Shown here: positions 37,044 through 46,500 of the stretch, piece after piece
How positions within the stretch are numbered: the stretch's first letter is position 1
Layout: each line of letters starts with the position of its first letter
Assembly (NCBI GenBank): GCA_030431255.1
Contig: JAUIJL010000005.1
Span: forward strand, 465,313-529,312
Origin: Thermoanaerobaculia bacterium
GTDB taxonomy: Bacteria > Acidobacteriota > Thermoanaerobaculia > Multivoradales > J023
Direction of reading: 5' to 3'
DNA: 64,000 nucleotides
Notes under the pieces: generated by a model
Told to the model about the DNA's origin: nothing
What the model saw: the letters and a program-made list of their open reading frames with translations, nothing else
Database searches by the model: none
Position numbers and translations under genes: made by a program

Positions 37044-37224
37044 CCTCTATTCTTCACAGGTGAGTCGAGCTTGCGGCGAAACACCCGTGACGAGGGCGAA
37101 TCTGGCGTAGGGCAAATCTGGCGTAGGGTCGGGGCTTGTCCCCGCCCGAGAGGCGAGGCAAAGCCGAGCCTCCACGGGCACGGTCGGGGGCAAGCCCCGA
37201 CCCTACGTCCGGAGGGCAAGTCTC
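37044..37224. repeat. Intergenic REP-like element, copy B
   Basis: This is the second copy of the element at 13981-14140. The dyad 37122-37144 with 37185-37207 has one mismatch in 23. A 16-bp segment (AATCTGGCGTAGGG plus two bases) is duplicated in tandem near 37099-37127, making this copy longer. Confidence 0.75.
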
Positions 37225-37259
37225 CTCGGCTTGAGCCTCTTCGCCGGCCCGTCACCGGC

Positions 37260-38321
37260 TCATTGCAAAGGCACCCCGCCCAAGCTGTGTCGAAGGATCT
37301 CGAAATTATCAATCCAGACCAACCCTTCCGGGTCCAGACCACCGGGTGAGCCGTAGACCGCGTCGAAAGCTCCGATCACCATCGACGACCATGGGCCGGC
37401 CCCGGTCGCGGTGCTGTGCCATGAGAGGGCACCCGTGCCTTGGTCGGGAGTCCAGAACACATCCAAGGTGTCGCTGAGCATGCCCGGCCCCGCGCGGAAG
37501 AAGGCGACCTCGAATCGTCCTTTATGCCCGGAAGACCGCAGACCGCTGCTGGTCGCTCCCAGGGATTGCCAGGCCGTGGTCGTCTTCTTGAAAGAGGTAC
37601 GGGCTTGCAGCACGCCGAAGCTCCAGCGGAGTTGGATTTCGACCTCTGCTCCGCCCAATTTGAAGAGGGTCAGCTCCGTGCCCGACATCAAGTCCATGGG
37701 CAGGATCTCAGCCTGGAATCGGAAGAGGCCGCGGTCGGTGGGCAAGGGGCAATCGAATTTGATGCAATCGCCGCCGCCTCCGGAGCCCGCACCGTTGCTG
37801 ACGCCGATACCTCCATTGGGCATCTGCTGATTACCGACCCCTCCGCGATACATCCAAAAGCCCATGGCCATGCCGTCGCCGTAGGGCTCTTGATTTTGGT
37901 CGGATTCCGCCCCCCACAGAGGATCGATCAGCGAGTCGAAGTCGTCGGCGACGATCTGGTTGTGGATCACCACGAGATCCGGCGCGTCGACGGTGAAGTT
38001 GGTACCCGAGGTGGTGGTGACATCGACACTGACCAAGAATTCGCCCTCTTGTTGATAAGTATGGGTGGGTTGGGCCGCGAAGCTGTAGTTGCCGTCACCG
38101 AAGCTCCAGACGTATCCCGCGACAGATTCCTGGGTGTCGAGCTCGAAGTCGACCTGCACGTTGGGCGGCGGCTGCGACGCGTCGTAGACGGCGAGGATCT
38201 CCGAGCCTTGGGCGATCGCGGTGGGCAGGAGGGTGAGCAACGCACCCACCACGAAGGTGGTAACGGGGCCGCGAGCCGACGCGGGGTGACGATGGATGGA
38301 AGTGGGTTCAGCGAAAAACAT
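37260..38321 (-). CDS. Secreted PKD-domain protein with a lectin-like beta-sandwich
   Basis: ATG at 38321 follows AAGGAG at a 6-nt spacing. The 353-residue product has a signal peptide (FVVGALLTLLPTAIAQG). Residues about 45-120 form a PKD domain with its hallmark YVWSFGDGNYS and the closing THTYQQEGEFLVSVDV. The remaining ~220 residues are beta-rich: paired Cys around DCIKFDCPLP, and strands such as LFRFQAEILPMDLMSGTELTLF and WIDNFEILR. They resemble a concanavalin-A-like jelly roll of the kind that binds carbohydrate or packs against other domains. No catalytic residues are seen. It stands alone between the REP-like element and the kinase gene and shares that gene's strand. Confidence 0.75.
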   Translation of the reverse strand: MFFAEPTSIHRHPASARGPVTTFVVGALLTLLPTAIAQGSEILAVYDASQPPPNVQVDFELDTQESVAGYVWSFGDGNYSFAAQPTHTYQQEGEFLVSVDVTTTSGTNFTVDAPDLVVIHNQIVADDFDSLIDPLWGAESDQNQEPYGDGMAMGFWMYRGGVGNQQMPNGGIGVSNGAGSGGGGDCIKFDCPLPTDRGLFRFQAEILPMDLMSGTELTLFKLGGAEVEIQLRWSFGVLQARTSFKKTTTAWQSLGATSSGLRSSGHKGRFEVAFFRAGPGMLSDTLDVFWTPDQGTGALSWHSTATGAGPWSSMVIGAFDAVYGSPGGLDPEGLVWIDNFEILRHSLGGVPLQ

Positions 38322-38526
38322 GGAAAGCTCCTTCGAAAGGTATGGATCTTTCGGGTTTCCCCGACGAGCATGGCGAGCTAAGCCTCGGCATATCCTTTCA
38401 GCAAGTTCCGAGCCGGCTTGAGCGCAGTTGTTGATCTTTTGCGCTGACAACGCTTCCCACCTATGGATTTTCGGGCTGTGACGGTGGAATCCGGTGGCCC
38501 GGTCGATCGGAGCTCGAGCCACGGCC

Positions 38527-38575
38527 GCTCAATTGCTGAGCAGAACGCTCAAAAGTTGAGCAATTCGCTCAAAGA
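38527..38575. repeat. Cluster of direct and inverted GCTCAA repeats after the kinase gene
   Basis: Four GCTCAA elements and two inverted partners (TTGAGC, CTGAGC) occur within 50 bp, including TTGAGC-AATTC-GCTCAA. On the minus strand this lies just beyond the kinase stop and could fold as a terminator or mRNA end structure. There is no T-run. Confidence 0.5.
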
Positions 38576-38584
38576 CGGCGACGC

Positions 38585-41566
38585 TCAAGAGTTGGACGGT
38601 TCGAGCTGGAATTCCCGCGGCAAGGTGCCTTGAGCCCAATTTCTGAACCGCTTCAGGTTGTGGGTGCCTGCCCCACCCAAAGACTCGAAAAGCTCCTGAG
38701 CTTGGACGGCAAAGTCGCGGGACCTCGCCCATCTCCCATCGGCGGCGGCAGAACGGGCCTGAGCGAAGCGGACCAAGGCCATGAGCCAGGGCTCCGCCCG
38801 GCGCTCCTCTGCCAGCTCGGCGGCGGCATCGATGGCCTCTCTGCCGGCGGCACGGTCACCCGCGGCCAACAGCGCTTCGCCGAGCGCTAGCCGGCTCCCG
38901 ATGCTCGTGGGATTCGACTCCCCCTGGACCTCCACCGCGGAGCGATAGGTGGTTTCCAGAAGCTCCAGGGCGGCGCGGATCTGGTTCCGCTCCAACAAGC
39001 ACCGACCCAGATTGAGGCGAGCGATCAAGGTCATGGGATGGCGGTCGCCGCGTTGCTCCATCAACGCTCGGGTCGCCCGGCGCAAGAGATCCTCGACTTG
39101 CTCCAGCTCCCCTTGATTCCAACGCACCAAGGCGAGCTCGTGTAGGGCCACGGCGTGCGACACGCTGCCTTCGCCCTCGAATTCCGCCCGCAGCCGCACG
39201 ACTCTCTGGAGCAGCTCTTCCGCTTCTTCGAGACGGCCCATCCGCGAGAGGGTATTGCCGAGGCTGGTGAGCACCGGTGCAAGTCGGCTGTGGTCCGAAC
39301 CGTGGGCCGCCTCCAACACCGACAAGGTGCGGCGCAGGATGTCGAGGGCCTCTTCATAGCGGCCCAGGCTTTTGAGCAGCTCCCCTTGGGTGTGGGTGAA
39401 ATAGGCGAGCTCGGGGTGGTCCGGACCGAGATGGCGCCGATGAATGCTCACCACCCGGGTGATGGTATCGAGGGCCTTTTCGTGGTCGCCGAGGAATTGT
39501 TGGGCGCGGCTCAGGGTCGAAAGATAGCGACTGCTATTGAGGTGCTCATCGCCCCAAAAACGCCGGCTGACGGCCACCGCTTGTTGGGCGGCTTCCAGGG
39601 CTTCTTCGTATGTTCCCAAGACCCGCAGCCGCACCGATCTCACTTGATGAAAATCAGCCCACAGATCGACGTCGCCGAGCCGCTCGAGGGCTCCTTCCGC
39701 CATCTCCAGCCAGCGATCCGCGGTGTCTTCCGAGGCGCCGACGTGCAGCCAGACGAGGGCCAGCAGATGGCGCGCTCGCATCGTATCGTCTCGACCCGCG
39801 TCGGCTCGCACCACGCCCCGGGCATGGGCTTGCTCGGCCTGCTCGGGCCGATCGTCGATGCCGGCGGCCAGGCCCACCCCCAATAGAGCTTCGGCTTCCA
39901 AGGGCGCGTAACCGAGGGATTGCAGCTCGGGGGAGAGGGCCTCTGCCGCGGCCCACGCGGCCCGGTTGCGTCCCAGATCATGCAAACCCTTGAGCTGATG
40001 GACTTTCGGACGCAGACGCTCGACCTTGCGGCGGGTGGCGTCGTCTTCCGGCAACGGCACGATGGCGGTCAGCGCCCGGGTGTCGGCACAGGCCACCAAG
40101 GAGCGCAGGCGACCGGCCGCCTGCGCGCTCTTGGCGAGATCACCGGGCTCGCCCTCCAGCAGCAGATCCACCAGGGCCTTCATTTCCCCCAATCGATGGT
40201 CCAAGCAGGCCATCCTCAAATCCATCAACGACTCCGATTGCTCCCCCCGCACCCGGGTGGCTTCACAGGCTTCGATGCGTTGTTCGACCCAATCGTCGGC
40301 ATAGCGATCGAGCAGGTCGAAGGTGCCTTTTTTGGAAGCTTGTAAATAGCTCTGGTCGGCTCGCTTGAAGGTCGCGTCCAACAAGGACCGACGGGTTTCG
40401 TCCCAGATCCCGTTCAAGTGGTCCGCAGCCGCGCTGCAGGGCGCCGGCGCCCAAGGACGCAGCACCGCGAGGATCAAAGCCGCCACCAAGACCAACCCGG
40501 CCGCGACGGCCATCGCACGGCGCCGACGGGCGGTGTGATCCAACGCCGCCAGGAGCTGCTCCATGCCCTCGAAACGATCCGCGGGATCGATCGAAAGACC
40601 GCGCAGCACCGCTTTCTCCAACCAACCCGGCACACCGCTGCCCTTGGGTGGAGGCGTCAGCTCCTCGATCAACAAGCTTTTTCTTCGATCGTAGGGCGGC
40701 TGGCGATAGAGGGCCGCGTAGAGGGCCACACAGAAGCTGAATTGATCGCTGCGGGCATCGACTGTGGCGTTTTTCAGCTGCTCCGGGGCCATGAAGGCCG
40801 GCGTGCCCACCATGCTGCCGGTTCGGGTCAGACGTTGATCGAGCACCGAGCCCGTGCCCTCGGCGGACGCCGGCTTTTTCTCGTGGTGCCGGACGTCATG
40901 GTGCTGGACGTCATGGTGCCGGACGTCGACCAGCCCCGCGGTTTCCGTGTCGGAATCCGGTCCCACCGACCTCACAGCCGCTGTGCCGGTGACCGACGGC
41001 TCCATCCGGTCCGGGCGCGCTAGGCCGAAGTCCGCGACCTTGACCCTGCCGTCGACCCCGAGCAGCACGTTGGCGGGTTTGAAGTCTCGATGCAGCAGAC
41101 CGGCCCGATGGGCGGCCAAAAGCCCTTCTCCCGCCTGCAGAAAGACCTCCACCACCTCCTGCCAGGTGGGCTGCTCGTCCTGCAGCCATTGCCGCAAATC
41201 ACCGCCCTCGATGTGCTCCATGGCGATGAACACTTGGCCCTCGGTGACCCCCAAGTCATGGACCGCGACCACGTTCGGATGGCTGAGCTTGGCCAAGGCT
41301 TGGGCTTCGCGCAGTAGGCGCTGCTGGGCTTCAGCCCGGGCTTGATCCGCGTAAACCTCCGCCCGCAACAGCTTGAGGGCGATCTTGCGATCCAGCTCCG
41401 GATCGTAAGCGGCGTAGACGATCCCCATGCCCCCGCCACCGAGATATTCCAACACCACGTATCGACCGATGGACGCACCACGGTTCAAGGATTTTGGGTC
41501 CGATCGCCCCGATTCCTGGGGCGGGGGCCCGTGGGTTTCTGTGGAGAGCAGAGAGTCTTCGTTCAT
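38585..41566 (-). CDS. PknB-type Ser/Thr protein kinase with membrane helix and TPR-rich C-terminal region
   Basis: The product has 993 residues. The kinase domain (about 35-345) has the Gly loop GGGGMG (43-48), the ATP lysine in IALK (Lys65), catalytic HRDFKPAN (Asp161), DFG (179-181) and APE (260-262), so it should be active. Between DFG and APE lies an insertion of about 65 residues containing DVRHHDVQHHDVRHHE (214-229), from a 15-nt tandem repeat. One transmembrane helix follows (about 354-372). The remaining ~600 residues are helical, with at least six TPR units of tetratricopeptide spacing (for example the stretch ending LGRYEEALDILRR). This architecture is typical of Acidobacteriota and Myxococcota. 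The gene is divergent from the FHA/sigma-54 activator, with about 100 bp between starts. No good ribosome binding site precedes the start. Confidence 0.92.
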   Translation of the reverse strand: MNEDSLLSTETHGPPPQESGRSDPKSLNRGASIGRYVVLEYLGGGGMGIVYAAYDPELDRKIALKLLRAEVYADQARAEAQQRLLREAQALAKLSHPNVVAVHDLGVTEGQVFIAMEHIEGGDLRQWLQDEQPTWQEVVEVFLQAGEGLLAAHRAGLLHRDFKPANVLLGVDGRVKVADFGLARPDRMEPSVTGTAAVRSVGPDSDTETAGLVDVRHHDVQHHDVRHHEKKPASAEGTGSVLDQRLTRTGSMVGTPAFMAPEQLKNATVDARSDQFSFCVALYAALYRQPPYDRRKSLLIEELTPPPKGSGVPGWLEKAVLRGLSIDPADRFEGMEQLLAALDHTARRRRAMAVAAGLVLVAALILAVLRPWAPAPCSAAADHLNGIWDETRRSLLDATFKRADQSYLQASKKGTFDLLDRYADDWVEQRIEACEATRVRGEQSESLMDLRMACLDHRLGEMKALVDLLLEGEPGDLAKSAQAAGRLRSLVACADTRALTAIVPLPEDDATRRKVERLRPKVHQLKGLHDLGRNRAAWAAAEALSPELQSLGYAPLEAEALLGVGLAAGIDDRPEQAEQAHARGVVRADAGRDDTMRARHLLALVWLHVGASEDTADRWLEMAEGALERLGDVDLWADFHQVRSVRLRVLGTYEEALEAAQQAVAVSRRFWGDEHLNSSRYLSTLSRAQQFLGDHEKALDTITRVVSIHRRHLGPDHPELAYFTHTQGELLKSLGRYEEALDILRRTLSVLEAAHGSDHSRLAPVLTSLGNTLSRMGRLEEAEELLQRVVRLRAEFEGEGSVSHAVALHELALVRWNQGELEQVEDLLRRATRALMEQRGDRHPMTLIARLNLGRCLLERNQIRAALELLETTYRSAVEVQGESNPTSIGSRLALGEALLAAGDRAAGREAIDAAAELAEERRAEPWLMALVRFAQARSAAADGRWARSRDFAVQAQELFESLGGAGTHNLKRFRNWAQGTLPREFQLEPSNS
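40881..40927. repeat. 15-bp tandem repeat inside the kinase activation segment
   Basis: Three tandem units of about 15 bp resemble TGGTGCCGGACGTCA. On the minus strand they encode the His-rich DVRHH / DVQHH / DVRHH repeats between the DFG and APE motifs. Confidence 0.8.
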
Positions 41567-41666
41567 AGTTGGTCTGAGTTTTGCTTACTAAGACCTGCGC
41601 AATCTATCAGGCCGTGACGAGGGATGGTCGCGGCCGACGATCGATCATGAACCTTTGGAGCTCGCC

Positions 41667-43268
41667 GTGCGACTTTCTCAAATCAGCTCTTCTCGAATCA
41701 GCTCGACACCGACCCCCGCTCTCTCCTCCACGCCGTCTCTGAGACCGCTCCACCGCGGCCGGGGAGCAGGCGCCACCCAACGGGCGTACCGCTTGACCGG
41801 TGAGGTGGGAGGGCGCGCCTGCTCCTTCCAGCTCACGAGCTCGAGCTTGACGGTCGGCTCCCACCGAGACAACGACCTCGTCCTGCCGGTCTCCGGCATC
41901 TCCCGACGCCATGCCGTGCTGCGCATCGACGAAGGGCGGGTGACGGTGGAAGATCGCGGCAGCAAGAACGGAACTTGGATCAACGGCCGACGGATCGGTC
42001 GAGGTCGATTGGCCAAGGGAGATGAGCTGACGCTCGGCGCCGCGGTCCTACGCTTGGAGGTCACCCATCCGGAAGACGCCAGGCTCGCCTTGAGCTTCGG
42101 CGGTCCCAGCCTGGGCCTGGACGACTCCTCTTGGGCCGGCCTGCGCGACTCGCGCGAGACGGAAATGGTCTCGGGAGCCACCAAGCCCGGCTCAACGGCC
42201 TCGGGCAGCGCCGCCCGACTGCCACGACTGAGCTTCCCCGAGCACCATGTGGTCGGCCGATCCCCGCGCATTCAACGCCTTTACCGGGACATGGAGGCGG
42301 CGGCCGGGGGCCGTTACCCGATCCTCATCTTGGGCGAGACCGGCAGTGGCAAGGAGATGATCTCCCGCACCCTGCACAGCTCATCCCCGCGCACGGACGG
42401 CCCCTTCGTGACCGTCAACTGCGCGGCCATTCCCGCGGATTTGATCGAGGCGGAGATGTTCGGCGTGGTCAAGGGCGCGGCCACCGGGGTGGAGGCCCGT
42501 CCCGGCTGTTTCGCCCGCGCCGATGGCGGAACCCTCTTCCTCGACGAGGTCGGCGAGCTGCATCCGGACCTCCAGGCCAAATTGTTGCGAGCGCTGGAAT
42601 ACGGTGAGGTCCAACCGGTGGGCGGCCAGGTGACCCGGGTGGACGTGAGGGTGATCTCGGCCACCAACGTCAACCTGGAGCGCCAAATCGCCGACGGCGG
42701 TTTTCGAGCCGATCTCTACTACCGGCTCGCCGCTTCCGTGGTCCGAGTCCCACCGCTGCGCCACCGACGGGAGGACCTACCACTCTTGATCCAACACTTC
42801 GTCGAGCGCTTCGCCGGCGAGCTCGACATCAAGGTGCGCGGGGTCACCCAACGGGCCCTCGACCTATTGATGTTCTATCCATGGCCGGGCAACGTGCGCG
42901 AGCTGATCCACGAGCTGTTGCAAGCTGTGCAGAAGATCGCCACCTACCAAGCCCTCGACTCGTCCCTGCTGAGTGACAAGGTCCGCCGTTTTCGGCGACG
43001 CGAGCATGCCGCCTCCACCGAAGGTACAGAACCCCTCGAGCACCCCGCCCCGGCGGACGCTCCGCAGGCACAGACGACCCACGAAGCCCCCGAGCATTTG
43101 ATTTTGAAACAACACGTCGCCGAGGTGGAAAAGCGAATCATCAGCCTGGCGTTGGCCAAAGCAGAAGGCAATCGGACCCTTGCCGCCCAGCTCCTACAAA
43201 TCTCCCGCAACACCCTGGCCACCAAGATGGCTCTCTACGATCTCACCAAAGGCGGGACCGACCACTGA
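41667..43268 (+). CDS. FHA-domain sigma-54-type AAA+ activator with variant GAATGV loop
   Basis: GTG at 41667 is favoured because GGAG lies 6 nt upstream; a TTG at 41655 overlaps that site. The product has about 533 residues. Residues about 40-130 form an FHA domain (TVGSHRDNDLVLP, SGISRRHAVL, DRGSKNGTWING), which binds phosphothreonine peptides. The AAA+ domain (about 195-430) has Walker A GETGSGKE and Walker B GGTLFLDEVGELH. The sigma-54-contact loop reads GAATGV (270-275) instead of GAFTGA, losing the Phe. A C-terminal Fis-type helix-turn-helix is recognisable (NRTLAAQLLQISRNTLATKM). There is no receiver domain, so input probably comes from a kinase; the divergent Ser/Thr kinase is the obvious partner. 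Confidence 0.9.
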   Translation: MRLSQISSSRISSTPTPALSSTPSLRPLHRGRGAGATQRAYRLTGEVGGRACSFQLTSSSLTVGSHRDNDLVLPVSGISRRHAVLRIDEGRVTVEDRGSKNGTWINGRRIGRGRLAKGDELTLGAAVLRLEVTHPEDARLALSFGGPSLGLDDSSWAGLRDSRETEMVSGATKPGSTASGSAARLPRLSFPEHHVVGRSPRIQRLYRDMEAAAGGRYPILILGETGSGKEMISRTLHSSSPRTDGPFVTVNCAAIPADLIEAEMFGVVKGAATGVEARPGCFARADGGTLFLDEVGELHPDLQAKLLRALEYGEVQPVGGQVTRVDVRVISATNVNLERQIADGGFRADLYYRLAASVVRVPPLRHRREDLPLLIQHFVERFAGELDIKVRGVTQRALDLLMFYPWPGNVRELIHELLQAVQKIATYQALDSSLLSDKVRRFRRREHAASTEGTEPLEHPAPADAPQAQTTHEAPEHLILKQHVAEVEKRIISLALAKAEGNRTLAAQLLQISRNTLATKMALYDLTKGGTDH

Positions 43269-43578
43269 GCTTTCACAATTGAGCCTTCATAAGGAACAAA
43301 GGAAAACGGACGGAACGGGTCTCCCCATTCCGTCCGCTGTTCCGACTCTACCCAGAAATGGCCCTTGAGGATCTGGAAGGCGCGGCGCACCGAGCACGAA
43401 AGCGAAGTATGTCTGAGCGATTCAACCGATATATCGGCCTAAGACCTACCACATCATCAACTTTCGACGGAGCCGCAACGGCGGCGCGAGCTCGTAGCGC
43501 CGCGCGCAGGGCGCCGCGCCGCCCTACCTAGAGTCCGTTTCTGAACAGAACCTATTCTCGTCCTGTTGGTCCGTGGGT
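43269..43578. other. Convergent intergenic region with two hairpins
   Basis: This ~310-bp gap has no credible gene. At 43307-43336 the arms CGGACGGAA and TTCCGTCCG form a 9-bp dyad that may terminate the FHA-activator transcript. At 43494-43527 a GC-rich imperfect palindrome begins GTAGCGCCGCG and ends GCGCCGCCCTAC; it looks like a REP-type element. Confidence 0.5.
43307..43336 (+). terminator. Candidate terminator of the FHA-activator gene
   Basis: Arms CGGACGGAA and TTCCGTCCG (9 bp) enclose a 12-nt loop 38 bp after the stop. No T-run follows. Confidence 0.45.
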
Positions 43579-46500
43579 TTACGGCGTGCAGACCTGGAAG
43601 TCGTCGAGCTCGGCGACGGTCACTGCCGTCGGGTCGTACGACACCACGTTGACGCCGATCAGCGGGTCACCCATGGGCAAGAAGATGGACCCTTGGCTGC
43701 CGCCCCGTGGCCGTTGCCAGCTTTGCCCACCATCCACGGAATATTCCGCGGTGTAGGTGTCCCCGACCCTTTCGATCGCCAAACGCACGGGTAGCTGCAC
43801 ATCGAAGATGTTGCTGCCCAACGCACCGTCTCCGGCGCAGCCCGCGCATTGGCGATAGCGGAATTGCAGGGCCGGACGTCCGCTATTGCCGTAGTCCGGA
43901 GCGTATTGGACCATCACCCGCGGGTCTTGGTCACCGAGACCGGAGCGGACCATGAGGCCCGCCTTGAAGTAAACGCCTCCGACCTGACCCGGGAAATCCA
44001 ACACATCGACCTCCATGCGGAAGTCGCCACTGATGTCGTTGCGGGAGAGGAAAACGGTGTCGTCCGCGCCGGCGTAGAGGCTGCTGCCGTTGCCGGAAAG
44101 CTGCAACACACCGCCGACCTCCACCGCGCCACCCTGATCGGCATCGCCGATGAAATCCGTCGACCAGATCGGATCGAGGGTGCCGTCGTCGAACGGGTCT
44201 TCCACGCAGGTGGGAGCGCCCACACCAGCAAAGACGATGTCATCGTCCGTGTCGGAATCTCCGAGGTCTCGGGTAACGACCGAGCCGCCGCTGAGGGTCG
44301 GGGAGTCGACCAGCACCTCGCGCTCGCCGTCACCGTCGAGGTCCACGGCGCAGCTGATGGTGCCGCCGCCTTGGATGCCGACGAAGACCACGTCGTTGTC
44401 CGTGTCGACGTCGCCGAGATCCCGGGTGACCACGGTTTGCTCGGAGGTCGGATCCCCGGCCACCAGCTCCTGCTCGCCGTCGAAGTCCAAATCCACCAAG
44501 CCGGCGATCTCACCGCCGACGAAAATCACGTCGTCATCCGTGTCCGCGTCGCCGAGGTCGCGGGTGAGCACGGTGGTCGGGGCGAGGGTGCTGGATTGCG
44601 CGGCCACTTCTTGCTCGCCGTCTCCGTCCAGATCCGCCACCGCCACCACAGCGCCGCCGCCGGCCGTGCCGACGAAGACCACGTCGTCATCCGTGTCCAC
44701 ATCGCCGAGATCCCGGGCGATCACCGTGCCGGCGGTTCCGGAGGTGTCGTCGACTACGATCTCCAGCTCGCCGTCACCGTCGAGATCCACCGCGAAGGCG
44801 GCTCCCCGACCGGAGAACGCGGCGACGAAGATCACGTCGTCGTCGGTGTCGGCATCCCCGAGGTCCCGTCCCAGGGCGGTGCCGGTGGAAAGACCCGGTG
44901 ACTCCACCACGATCTCCAGCTCACCGTCTCCGTCCAGGTCGAGCACGCCCGAGGCACCACCGCCGGCACTGCCCAGGCCGAAGAAAATCACCTCGGCGTC
45001 GGTGTCGGCATCTCCCAGGTCGCGGGTGATCACCGTGCCGATGGACAGGGACGGCGCGTCCACCGCCACCTCGAGCTCACCGTCACCATCGACATCCAGG
45101 GCGAAGGCGGGCAAGCCGCCGTCGGTGCCGACAAAGACCACATCATCGTCCGTATCGGCGTCACCGATATCTCGCGTGAACACAGAGCCCACCGAGACGC
45201 TGCCGTCGAGCACGATGATCTCCACCTCGCCGTCACCGTCGAGGTCGAAGCTGCCGACCACCATGCCACCGTCGACCGCAGCGACGAAGACCACGTCGCT
45301 GTCCGTGTCGCTGTCGCCGAGGTCTCGGGACACCACCGAGCCGCTGCCGGCCAGGACGTCCTCGACGATCAGCTCCTGCTCACCGTCGCCGTCCAGGTCG
45401 GCGCTCGCCACCGCGGCGCCGCCCCCTTGGGTGCCGACGATGACCACATCGGGATCGGTGTCGGCATCCCCCAGGTCGCGGGTCACCACCGTGCCGCCCG
45501 GGCTGCTGTCGTCGTGGTAGACCGCTTCCATCTCGCCGTCGTTGTCGAGGTCGATCTCACCGGCGAAACCGCCGCTACCGCCGACGAAAACGATGTCGTT
45601 GTCGGTATCCGCATCGCCCAGATCGCCGGTGGTGACCGAGCCGGCGGCGGCATCTGGATCGGCCACCAGGACCTCCAGCTCGCCGTCGCCATCGAGATCG
45701 GTCAACGACACCAGGCCGCCACCGCCGAAGCTGCTGACGAAGACCACGTCGTTGTCGGTGTCCGCATCGCCGAGGTCACGGGAGTGCACGGAGCCCGCGG
45801 GCAGGCTGCTGTCTTCCACCACCACCTCGGCCTCGCCATCGCCATCGAGGTCGCCGAAGGCGCCATTGGCACCCGCCGTGGCGCCGACGAAGAGCACGTC
45901 GAGATCGGTGTCGACATCGCCCAGGTCGCGGCTCAACGTCGTCGTCGAGGACAGGGCCGGGGCGATCACCACGAGCTCCGCTTCGCCGTCGCCGTCCAGA
46001 TCGCCGGTGCCGAGCACGCTGCCGCCGTCTTGGGTGGAGACGAAAACCACATCGTTGTCGGTGTCCGCATCGCCGGCGTCGCGCACGATCACCGTGCCCG
46101 GCGACAGGCTCGGGGACGCGATGATGATCTCCGGCTCACCGTCGCCGTCGAGGTCGACGGACGCGGCAAAGGAGCCGGCGCTCATGTCGACGCTTCCCGG
46201 GGCCGCACCGGTGCCGACGAAGATCAAGTCGTTGTCCGTATCCGCATCCCCCAGGTCGCGGGTGATCACGGTGCCGGCGGGGGCCCCGGCGAATTCCACC
46301 ACCGCTTCCAGCTCGCCGTCGCCGTCGATGTCGACGAATTCGCAATCTTGCAGCGAGCCGCCGCCGAAAGTCGGAATGGCGGGCGGCAGACCGGGCAAAC
46401 CGCGACCCGGCAAGAAGCTGAAGCCACCGGGGGTCGGACCGGTATCGAGGCTGTAGCGCTGGGCCAGGATGCCGTCGACATTGGGATCCGCCCAGGTGAC

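Noticed and set aside
33864-43268. Sigma-54 (-24/-12) promoters for the two activators within this window
   Set aside because: TGGCAC-like strings near 18,385, 19,180 and 19,576 lack a correctly spaced TTGC, and the string near 50,170 has the wrong spacing.
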